Shown here one piece after another: positions 1 to 12,100 of a stretch of 60,954 nt of DNA (position 1 is its first letter; each line of letters opens with the position of its first letter). Made by a program: the position numbers and the translations under genes. The notes beneath the pieces were generated by a model that was not told the origin of the DNA, did not search any database, and worked only from the letters and a program-made list of their open reading frames with translations. The DNA is from a virus: positions 1 to 60,954 of IMG/VR virus record IMGVR_UViG_3300017776_000012. One strand, 5' to 3'.

Positions 1-123
1 AGTTTTTTTAGTATAAAGGTACTGACGAATATCTGCAGTGCCTTCAAACTGATGTCCTCCAGAAGCATTGCTTCTAACAACAGCTGGAGCCTCGGCAGAT
101 CGGTCTATTTTACTTTTTAATAC
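1..123. repeat. Left copy of the 123-bp terminal overlap
   Basis: Bases 1-123 are identical to 60832-60954. The repeat lies inside the giant gene and keeps its frame when the ends are joined. This fits a circular assembly overlap better than a physical terminal repeat, since T7-type phages carry theirs in a non-coding gap between late and early genes. Confidence 0.95.
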
Positions 124-3100
124 AGAAAAGAATTCTCTTAACTCATTACCCATTCCATCAAAGGAAGAGATTCTTGACTTATACTTATTTAATCCTTCAT
201 CTGTAAGCATTCCCATAAATTCAACATTTAAAGTGGTTTCTTCATCCAACATTGATTTATGTAACGAACCCCCCTCGCTAAAGTACCCCTCCTTGTTGAG
301 GGCATCTAATCGGGCTTTGTCAATTAAAGGAGTCTCTAACTCGGATAACTTTACAAGATGATCATAAATAACAGAAGGCTGTTTGACAATAGAAGCTTTA
401 CGAATGTCCTCAACAGGCAGGATACCTGCAGCAACTAAAGTATTAGTGTCTAAAAGTCTTGACCCTTCCGGATCTTCAATAGAAGAAAGCATTTTACGTT
501 CAGTCAGCTTACCCAATGATCCGGCCCAATTGTCATAAGAAGAACCGCTATCGCTCATCATTTCTGCTCTATCTAATTTTAATTTAAGAGGAACAGGTCC
601 AGACATGTTAATAGTATGACCTTGAAGCATTCCAGACCTATAGCTTAAGTCTTGAACATACTCTGAATTAAGTTTCAGTTCTTCAGCCATCTCTTCTAAG
701 ATAGATCCTACTTCTTTCATTTTAGGATCTTCACTTTCTTTCATTGCTTTGATTTCAGATCTAGCTGAATCACCAGCACGCCCTGAGATAAGACTTTTAC
801 CTGCTAATTGCATAACATCGTCTAAGTCTCTCGATCGTTGCTCAGATCCCATAGAGTTTTCACCAAGTATTCTTCCAGATTTTCCTAATCGGCTATCATA
901 CTTTACAGTTCTAAATAAAGCTGCTCTTAACTTATCTCGATGAAAAGCCATTCTTACATTCAAGTCAGCATCTATGTTTTCTCCAATCTGAGAGAAAGTA
1001 GATAACTTGCTGCCATTGAAAGTACTTTCACTTGATAGAGAGTTATTATCGAATAGCTCAGCTATCATTTGAACAAGCATATACTTTGCATCCCCTGAGG
1101 TAAGGCTTACCTTAGAGTTAATAGTAGCCTCTGTATTAGATCCAGCCAGTGCTAGAGAGTCAATACCACCTTTAAGCTTTTGACCAATTGTTAGTTTTTG
1201 AGCCTTGGATACATAATTGCTATTTGTTGCGGCATCATACAACTCTTCCATACTATAAGTTTTTCCGCTAAGATCAGTATAATCTCCCTTTCTCATATAA
1301 GGAAGCACATGCTTTGCTAAGAATGCAATAGCCAGCTTAGGATCATCATCCACTAATTTTTGGAAATCCACTCTACCATTTGTAATTGTTTTTTGAATTC
1401 TTAGTTCAACATTATTACTAATCGCAGAGAGGGGCATAACTTCTGGCCTATCGTACTCACCGGGCTTAAGGCCTTCGCCAATGCTATTCTCTAATTCTAA
1501 AATTGCCTCATCAAGCTCTTTTACCTCTACACTATCCTTTGATTGACCAAATTCATAGATAAGAGCATCTCGTTCTTTTTTATACGCTTGAATTTGAGCC
1601 AACTTGCTTCCTGTACCCGTATTAAATTGAATGCTACCCTTACGATCCCCTAGATCGCGTAATGGCATTTCGGCCTTACCTAGAAGAACATCAGTCATGC
1701 TGTCTATTTGATTTCTATAGGAAGGATCTAAATCTAAAAATACTTTTCTAATATGCAAAATTTTAGCATATGAGAAGTTAATCATCTTCTGAAGGATGTT
1801 CTTAATAGCAGAACCAGAACCCGATACAGCTTTATCAGCATCTCTATACGCTGCTTCCATTGTTACTCGGTCTTTAAAGGTTCTTGCTTGCATATTATAA
1901 GAGAACAAAGCAGCAACAAACTCATCAGGATTCTCTAAGTAAAACTCAATCTGCCTTTTAGTCTTTCCATCTAATACGCCATTATTCATGGCTAAGACTA
2001 AACGCTTTACAAGCTCGGGAGCTTCTGGGTTATTAAGCATACTATTGGTCATATGCCATTCTGGAGATCCGTGATCATAAAGTCTAGCTTGAGCAGCATG
2101 AGCAATCTCATGAAGAATAACATCAACAGCTGTTAATTCTCTACCCAACCTACCTTTAAGAAGATGCAATGAAATGCCTGTCTTAGACGTATTGATAAAT
2201 CCAGCAGGGCTCCGTCCACCAAAGTTAGGTGCATCCAAACCTTGCTCTTTTGCGAGTTCAATGGCTTTTTGTTTAATGTTACTTGTTTCAAAGAAATCTA
2301 AGTTTTCAAGAAGATTCCCATCCATCTGAGCAAGAACAGCTCTAAGCATTTTAAGTTCTCTAACTGTAAGAGTACCGCTCTGCACTAAGGTTTCTAATTG
2401 CTTATCAATAGCCTCATGAGCTTCACTAGGCTGACCATTCTTATCTTTAATATGATTTCTAAAATTAGTCTTATTCATAAAGTACTCAGCATCACCCGGA
2501 GTACCATCTTCTTTATCGGGATACTCTCCCTTGTACAGCGGCCTATCGGTTTTAATGCCTGTATTAACATCTTGTTCGCTTCTAAGCATGATCTGCCTAG
2601 CAATCTGGACACCCTCATCAATTCTTTTCTTATGATCCTTTTGACGAGGAGTTCCGCCATCCTTGATGTTACCGGGCTCTCGGGCAGCCCGTAGCTCAGG
2701 AGATCCCGGCCTTCCCGGCTCATAATTTAACCATGCTTCATATAATTTTTGATAATCTACATTAGATAATTCTTCACCGTTTAAAATCTTAGTCTGCAGA
2801 TCAGGATCCTCTTGAAGCATCCTCAGTGCAACTGGAGCGTACCCTTGACGAGTTACACCATCACTAACAGCGATATCAATACCATGCTGCAGAATCTTTT
2901 GACTTGCTACGATTTCTTGAGCTGCTGCAAGAACTTTGTCAGTCGCCTTAATGCCATAAGCCGAAGCATATTCAGGATTGTTTAAAATCCTCATGTTAAT
3001 AAACTTAGGATTAATAAAGACAAGGCCTGCTAATCTTTTAGCATCTTTAATCTCAGCATCTGAAAGACCTCCAATCTCTTGAAGCTTCTCTATACTATTA

Positions 3101-6100
3101 CGACCAAAAATTTGCTCGCCTTCTCGGATTTCAGCCTCTTTGGCAACTATAGCTTTTCTAATTCTCTTAAAGTCATCAGCAGTAATATATTGCTTTTTAA
3201 TATCGGCTTTAATAGTTGAGGAGCGACCGCCCAAAATAGCACCTAAAGCTAGTGGTTCAATATCATCTAATCCACTAAGCATTTTTATGTCATCTAAACT
3301 CTTGACACCCAATACTTCTCTTAGCTCTTTTAAACCTACATATTCTACAGGCTCTCCGTCTTGCTTAACGCTAATGATGTATGTAGTGTCTTTGCCTTCT
3401 TTAAGGTTTAACCTGTCTTCTCCTGTAGGATCAAACATTTGACGATCTAACGTATTTAATCGCGAAGCGCTGACTTGATAAGGACTGATAAGATTTAAAT
3501 CTTCTACCCCTAATAGATCCTTTGCTGCAATCTCTTTTTGATCTAGGGTGGACATAATAACTCTATCTCTAAAGCTTTCGTCTTCCCACATTTTCTTTAA
3601 GTCTAAGTAGCGTGTCTGATGGAATGAGGATCGAGACACAACTCCGGGTTCTGCGTTTCTCTCTAAGAAGCCTAAGATTAATTGATTTTCATTATCAAGA
3701 TTTGTAGCAAACTCTCTAGTCTCATTTAAATGACTATCCATCTTAGCGTGACGAGCCTGCACTCTCTTTACATTATTATTTGCTAATGCAGAAGTAAAGA
3801 GCATATCGCCCACGTATCTATTAGAAGAAATCTGAAGAACATGTCTAGCCTGATTGGCACTAGCAACCCGTCGAGTCTGATGCCCAATGATCCTGCCTGA
3901 CATGATCTCTAATCCATTCATGGTAAATCTTACATTCTTATCAGCATTTGGAATCTCAAGATCAGAATGAACAGCTTCATGTAATCGCATGGCTTGATCT
4001 GCATTTAAAGTAAGCTCAATTAATCCATCAGTAATTTTAATCTTCTGATCTGGATACAACTCTGACATATGATTTTGTACAACTTTTCTAAGAACGGTAG
4101 CATCCTTAGCGTGAGTAATTGCAACCACAAAAGCCTCATTAGCGTCTAGGTTTTCAATATCAACATATTCACCATTTTCAGCTCTATACCCAACTGCAAA
4201 CCCTTCTTCAGGAGTGGCAAATCCCTTAACATTAAGTAACCCCCCTGCCTCAATGCGTTCACCTTGTTTCTCCTTTTTAGTAGGATCTTTAACAATAACT
4301 CTATTGTCCGAAGTTTTAAGTAAGAGAGCTCCTGTTTCTGGATCTCTGACATAGCCTATATCTTCTCCTCTAGTTGGAGCTGGCGCTGAGAATTGGGATG
4401 ATGTATCTAACTTATTGCCCTGTAAAGAACCTTGTTCGTCTACCAAGCCAACATTAGACCTACGCCGTTCGTCTTCAGATACAGACAATAAGGCTTCTCT
4501 TAGTGTGAGACGATTGCCTTGTTCGTCTCTTACTTTAAAGGTTCTGATATTCTGATAAGGATCGACAGAATTACTGTCATACGGATTATCTGCAGTGGTT
4601 TCAAAGTCCTCAACTCTTTGGTCTACAACCTTTTGCCATTTTTCTTCTAAAGCTGCAATACCTTTTGTTCTTCTAATCTTGGCTTCACTCTGAGTAATCT
4701 TGCTATCTTTAACTAGTCCGTCAAGAATTTGATCAAACTTCTTAACTTCCTCGTTAAACTTAATAACATTATTAACCCAAACCTGATGACCATAGATTAA
4801 ATCCCATCTTGGTTCTGTTTTATCGACAACTCTTTCAACAGTTCTTTCAATAGTTTTACCAGTAGGAATTTCTTCATCTACGAATTTACCAGTTCCCGCA
4901 CGGCTCTTAGCTCTTTCAGCTAACAGATAATCTAATAGAGGTTCTTTCTTTCCTCTTTTAACTTTAGCAGGAATCGTAATACCTAAGGCTTCTGCCATTT
5001 CAGTTAATTTAGTTTTAGTATATTTTCTATTACCTAAATAAGTTTCTTTAGGAAGATCTAATGTTTCTGCTTTTTCAAGATTGTTTCTTGCATCCTCTTG
5101 AGGAACCTCTCTTCGGACAGAAATCATTTCAGGCTCACTGATAGTTTCAGTAACAGTTTGTTCTCCACCTAATAAATCATCTAAGCCATACTTACGGGCA
5201 TGCTTAGTAAGAATACTTTGAACAATAATATCTGTTTGTTCAGGACTAGATTGAACACCGAGTGTTTCACTTCTACTTAGAGCTTCCATACTAATATCAA
5301 CATCAGCTAAGAATTCTTCATCCGTAAACTCAACCCGATTTCTTTCATCAATATCAAAAAGTACTCCATTCTCTTGGAGGTTTGTATCAATAGTAGTTGA
5401 ATCTCTTTCTGCCAAAAGCTTTCTCTGGACAACAGCTTTCTCGCCATCTGTTCCAGTTGCAAGCTCTTGAGTATAGCCCATAGTCTTAACTTGATGAACT
5501 TCCCTGAGTGCAGGAACACCTAATACATTATCAATATGCTGTGTGGGGTGAATAGCTCTAAAGCCAAGGCCACCGCCCATAGTTCTAGGAGTTTGAGGAG
5601 TAAGCTCCATCAATTTATTTTCAGAATTATTTTGTAATTCTCGTTCTCTTAATCTTTGCTCGATCTCAGGATTTTCTAAATCATCTAATTTTAAATTACC
5701 ATCCTCATCGTACTGCGAGCTCCAAGGATTACCAAATCTTTTACGATACTCTGAATCAGTAGTATCAACATCCTGTTCTTTAATTCTGTTAGACGCTGCT
5801 TCAATGTCATCACTTTGAGCTCTCCACTCTCTAAATGCCTGCTCTTTGGTCATAGGAGGAGTCTGAACAAGAGTACCATCCGCTGTTTTCTGCAACGGTG
5901 CATCAAACTCAGGAGAGATTGTAATAAGAGCATTCTTAAGAGCAAGCCTTCTGATCCTAATTTCTTCTAACTTAGTAGCAGCTGCAATGATATCATCTAC
6001 TGAAGCATCTGGAGAAAGAACACGTTGGCCTTTCTTAGCAAGCTGCTGATTAATCTTACGCCACTCTTCTTGAAGTTGGGTTCTATCTTTAGCCAGTTCT

Positions 6101-9100
6101 TTAATGCGATTAGCAATCTGCTCCCGCTTGGTCATATTACCCATATATTTAATATCGTAAATACCTCCAGCAAAAGCTTTACCCTGATCTACATGCTTTG
6201 CATACCAGTCTGAATGAGACAGTGCTCCTTCAGCATCAGGGTTGTTAGCATAAAGCTCTACAAGCTCAAGATCTTCTCTGGCTTCAGCCTTGCTAGTCTT
6301 AAAGGTTGCATCAGATTCTTCTACAAACTGAACGGGATCCAGAATAACTCTTCTACTTTTCTCACCCTTATGGTCCATCTCCTTAGTATGAGGAGCCACA
6401 AACCGGGTACGCCAGTCCATTAAGTTATTGATATAGATAGCATCATCTGTATTCTCTAAAGCTCTTGAAGGACTCATGCCACCAGCATCTTGACCAGTCA
6501 TCTTAAGAATATGCTTAACACTGGGGTCATCTCTAGCTACAGTAAATGCAGTTCTATTTAAAGCCTGTGTTGTACGATCAAAGAAGGTAAACTTAGATCC
6601 CGTAATAAGACTTTCAAGCTCTTTAATCTTAGGACCATCTTTACTTTCTCTTGCTTTCTGTAATTCATCAATAACAGTAAGCTCTTGCATAAACCTAAGA
6701 CGAGCGATATCCATTGCATCGTCCATAGTTTCGGGGCTTTTGGCTTTCTGTAATTTTTCGCCTACACCCGGAATAGTGCCAACTAGATCAAACTCTTTTT
6801 TACGGAGCATAGATGTTGCAAAAGCTTCAATTTGTAAAGCTCTAAAAATCACATCTACTTCTTTTGCCATAGTAGCTTTATTTTTATTGGCTAGCTTGGC
6901 AAGCTTAGTAGCGTGATCCAGCATAACCTTAATGCCATCAGGGGAATTCCACTCCAGCTTATCATCCAAGATTGCTTTAGGAAGTAAACTATTTCTTAAA
7001 CCATCAGGATCTAAAACAGCTTTCATTCTTCCTGCAGAATCTGGAATACCAGTAGCCTTTTCAACTAATCCCATTAAGGCTCTATCTTTACCGCCAAGCA
7101 TAGCAGTAGTTAATTCTTCAACAACTTGATCGTAGGTAACACCTTCTTTTTTAGCCTGAGCTAACATTGCATTTTTGTACATTGCATTATCAGGATCATC
7201 AAAGAAAGATCTAATTGAGTTTTTAACTGCTTTTCTCTTAGCGTTATAAGGAACAATCATTAAGGGCTTTTTAGCAAAGCTTCGTCCAGCTTTACTCCCT
7301 CTTACCCAGAATGGACGCTCAGTATCAGCATTATTCATTGCATATAAAGCTCGGCGTACACCTATGCTCATGCTGCTATCTCCTGCCTTATCGGGCAGCT
7401 CTGCACCAATCTCATAAGTTAAGTTCTGATAAAAGTCGATATCAGTTGAACCATCTGCTTCCACTAGATCCTTAACTAATTGTAATGCTCCTTCAGCAAC
7501 TTCAGGCTTATCAGAATTTAAAGCTTCAAATAATTGGACTCTTCGTCGGAAAGCGATACTTTCGGCAACACCGTGCTTAGAGCCATTGGTAGATCCATCA
7601 GCCTGTGCAATAAGTCGAGAGCCTTTACCCTTAGAACCCTTAGCTGCCTTAGCTACATCGTCTCCTCTTTCAAAGGCTCTTAAGATCTCAGGAGTCATTT
7701 CGGGATACAACCAAGCAGACGCATCTAAGATTGCATGGGCAATGCTATAGTTATTGTCTGGGTCTGCAAGAGGGATAGCAACAGGGAACCCACCGCTAGG
7801 ATCTGCTTCAGCCCAAGGGTTATCTCTGCCTTCTTCAATGTCATACCTGAAGTATGCTCTTGTGTTGATATCTTCCATGCGAATGCCAAACTGTCCGGGC
7901 AAGGCTTTAAGATCATCATGAATAAAGCTATAATGAGTTGGAGGTAAATCCAACATTTGTTCTACAGTTCGATCAAGGTAAAACTCAATACTCTCTACTC
8001 TATCTAAATCTGTTCTTAGTGGAGGAGGAATCTGATCAGCATGGATAGTTAAGGAAGCTCTATCTTGGGCTGTAGACATATTTTGAGTGAGATTACCATC
8101 TTGAATAAACTTAATAACGTCCTCTTCAGAAGGACCCTTAGGATCATCAAAGTCTAGTTCATTGATTCTACGGACTTTATCCTCATAGATAATCTGATCT
8201 AAAATCTTAGCAATTTGCTTATCAGTTCCGGGTTGAACCGCAGAGAAATCTTTTACTTCTTCACTATTTTTAAACTTAATGACATTAAAAGAATTAGTGT
8301 CTTCATCAAGCTCAATAACCTCAGTATTGTATCGCTTACTGCCATCTACATTATCTCTAAACAAAGAGCGAAGGGCAGCTGCCATTGTATCTGGAGTTTG
8401 GAAATCTAACTCACCATTGCCAAAGATTGCAAGTGCTTTAACGCCTTTTGCTTTTAACTCTGGGCTTATTGGCAGATAGGGAATTACTTCAGCTTCAATA
8501 TACTCAATTGCATTCTTAGTATTTAATAAAGAGCTTCTTGAGAGGTTATCTCCCTTACGGCTACTGAGAGTAATTAAACTTTCTACAAGTTTATTGACAT
8601 AATCTTCTTCATTTGCAGCACCTCTAACTTCAGTACCAGCTTTATTCTTAGCTTCCTGAGCTTCTTGTTTTCTTAACTCAGTCAATAACTGAGATTGCTC
8701 AAGACGTACTTGTTGCGGAGTCTTGCTTGCAGCTGTAGCAGCAGAACTTTGCTCTATTGCCATGTCACGTTGCAGTCCAGCTCTTTTGGCTCTTAACTTG
8801 TCTAATGCTTCCACTTCTTTATTTAGAAGATCTTTAACAGTTTCAAGAGTTTCGCCTTCTTGTAAAGGTTCTTTACCAGAAGCTCTTTTAGTTAAAGATT
8901 CTATTCTATCTTTAGATTTAGCAACACTAGCATTAATTATGGTATACCTTGCAGTGTACTCCTCATTCAGATCTTCTGCTAACTGACGAGTTTTCACATA
9001 TTGAATACCTAAGTCTCTTCTTCGTTCTAAGATCTGAAGAACTTGTTCTAAATTAAAAGTATCAAATTCTCTAGTCGTTCCTTGAGATGCTAACGCTTGT

Positions 9101-12100
9101 CCAAAGACAGCATCAATATCAATGTCAGCTAAAACACTTATGTTGTCATCAATGGCAGATTTAAACAAGGACATGACAGCAGCTCTTGTGCCAGTGCCTT
9201 CATTACCTAAAGATGCATGTTTAGTTTCAGACATCATAACATTCTTAAGTTTTAAGATGGCAGACTCAAGAGCTTGAATATCTTCGTTAATATCATAATC
9301 TAATCTGCTAGCAGCTGCTCTTGCATTTCTAGTTTCAAGGTCTGCTTTAGCATCTGATCTAACTCTAGGTGCTACAAATCTAGACGGATCTCCCATCTTA
9401 ACGTTATCAAGCATTGCTAAAAGAACAGTATTCGCTTGCTTAGCCTGACTCTTCCCTAATTCAAAATCTGCTTCAACGCTTGCTGTATCGTATAAAGTTC
9501 TACGACCAGAAATTGAATTCTGAATATCACGATCATTAACATTTCTTTCGTTAATAACGTCTTGTGCCTCTAAGAGAAGTTGACGCATATTAGCTTCATC
9601 TAATGTCTTTAACTGTAAAAGAGGGTGACTGCTAGGAAGGTATCTTCTAAACAGCTGTCTAGCAAGAGCCTGTGAAACCGTACCATTTGATTTTTCATAG
9701 GCATCTAAGATAGCTTTATTGGTTAAAACTTCAATACTATATTTATCGTAGTTTTTATTAAGCTCTACTTCACGTTGCTCTTCAATGATTCCGCTTTGAT
9801 CTCTAAAGCCAGCACTTGTAGGAATGTCTCCCTGATTATCAGGATCGATGTTTAAATCGCCTGCTTCATTCTGGGCAGCTAACTTTCTAAGTTTTTCTAA
9901 TCGTTCTTTTAAGTATTTGGTTTTCTGATCAGTAATATCTTTTGATTTTCCCCTTTTAGTTTTTCTCTTCTCAGCATTACCAAACTTAGTTTCAACATCA
10001 CTTAACTCTTCTTGGAACTCAATTAAAGTATCTAAAATTTCTCTAGTATCTTTATCCTTTGAATCGACTAATTTCAAGAGCTGCTTAAAAGCTTTTTCTT
10101 TTTTCTTAGGATCAGAGCTCTTAAGATCTTTAACAAGCTTTCTTCTTGCTCCTCTTTTATTTTTACCTATTCTATTGATAACCTTAGGATCAAAAGAAAT
10201 GCCATTAGCTTCTGCAAATGCTTTAATATCAGCAAAGCTGCTTTTAGCTGTAGCAGTTTGTTTCTCAATGCCCACATTCTTTGCCGCAATAAGTTCTTCT
10301 AAACGAGATCTTTGTTCGGCAGTTAAAGGAACTTTACGATTAAGCTCTAACTCTTTAATTGTTTCAGCTGTAAACTTAAAGTTTAAAGCTGCTTCAAAGT
10401 TATTAAGAATGAGCTGAAGCCGTCTTTTTCCTTCAGGAGTCTTTGTTAATTCTTCAGCCGTATTACCTACAGTTAAAAAATCAATCATTCTATTTTTAAT
10501 TCCACCAATAACAGCCTCATCTTCATCAAGCTTAAGTGTAATCTCTGATACTTCTGCATCTACGCCTTCTTGCCTCGTAATTGCTTCAGCAATTCTAGCT
10601 TCAATCAACTCTTGTACTTTAGCACGTCTTTCCTCAGGATCTGGATACGACTTAATGATAGTTTGAAGCTCTGCGTCAACTCCCAATGCTTCTTCTTCTG
10701 CAGCTAAAAGACCGTATTGCTTTTCTTTAAATCTTTTAATATCTTCGTCAGAGTAGAAAGTACCGTCTTTACCCCTCACTTTACTTTGAAACTCTGGGTC
10801 ATCTATAAGCATAGCTCTAAGTCCTTGAGGACCAAGCCCTGAGAAAGTTCCATCTTTTATAGAACTTGCATACTTCTTTTCAATTGATTCTACAGCTCTC
10901 CCTAGGGCCTCTTCCATATCCCCCTCATAGATGGTATTATTCATACCTTCTGTAAATCCAAACCTACTTCTAAGTTCATCTACAGTTGTAACTTGACCAT
11001 CAGTTAAGAGTGATACCATGACATTTGCTCTGGCTCTTTGTCTGGCTCCGCTAAGAAGCAGTTTTGTTCCAACATCTTCTCCTTTAAGCCATCCCATGAA
11101 TCCAACGTTTGATGCCTCATCGAAGTTGTTGTTGGCCTCTGGAGTATCTCCATATACTCTAGCCCAAAGTTCTTTTTGATTTTTAAGTTTATCTGCTGCT
11201 TTAATTCCTTTATTTCCAAATAGCGACTGCAAGTAAAACTCTTTAATCTCTACGTCTTTATTCCCCTTAATGTATTTTTCAACACCAAGGCTAACGCTAG
11301 AACCCATTCCCTTAAATGCAGCACCTAATCCCAAAGAAGCAACAGCACTGGTAAGCGTAGCTGCTGCCCAGTTATCCATAAAGTTAATATCTTCACCTTC
11401 ATTATAAAGGGTAGATAGGATAGATTTTCTTTCTGAATTGCTATAGGCATTTGCAAGGAGTCCTCCAGCAGCTCCATCGATACCCTGAGCACCAGACCAC
11501 ACTAAAGCTTTAGTGGCTCGACTCCAAGTAGTCTGGGTCTCCATTAAAACTTCAGCTAGATTGCCAGTCATGCTTAAGGATCCCGGCCTGACTTTTAACA
11601 AGAGTTCTGTAGCTCTTCCTAAACCTTTGAATTTTTTTGGATCAAGCTTTTCAAGTTGCTTAATCTTTGCTAACTTCTCTTTAACCTTTCTTGACTTATT
11701 AGCAATCTTTCCTGCACGCCGAGCCCACTTAGCGGTAAATACACTCCAGTAAGCTGTAGTTGCTGTAGCACCGATTGGAGCAGCTGCACCTGCTGTAGCT
11801 GTTGTACCTAAGATAGACCCACCTGTTACAATAGCACCTCCTAGTAACTCAATTCCCATTTCTGGAGCCATATCAGGATCTTGGACCAGCATATCTTTAA
11901 TGCTAGTAAGCATGCCTATTTCTGTGTTCCGACTTAACTGCATTTGCTCTAAGACCAACTGATGCTCATAAAGGCGTCTAGATACAGCTTCCATTCCTTT
12001 AACAAAAGCACCTGACTGGCTTTCAGAGAACATCAATGAGTTTTCTTTTGTAACTCCAGCTTGATCTAGCATTTGTTTTAAAACAGGATCTGTTGTTAAA

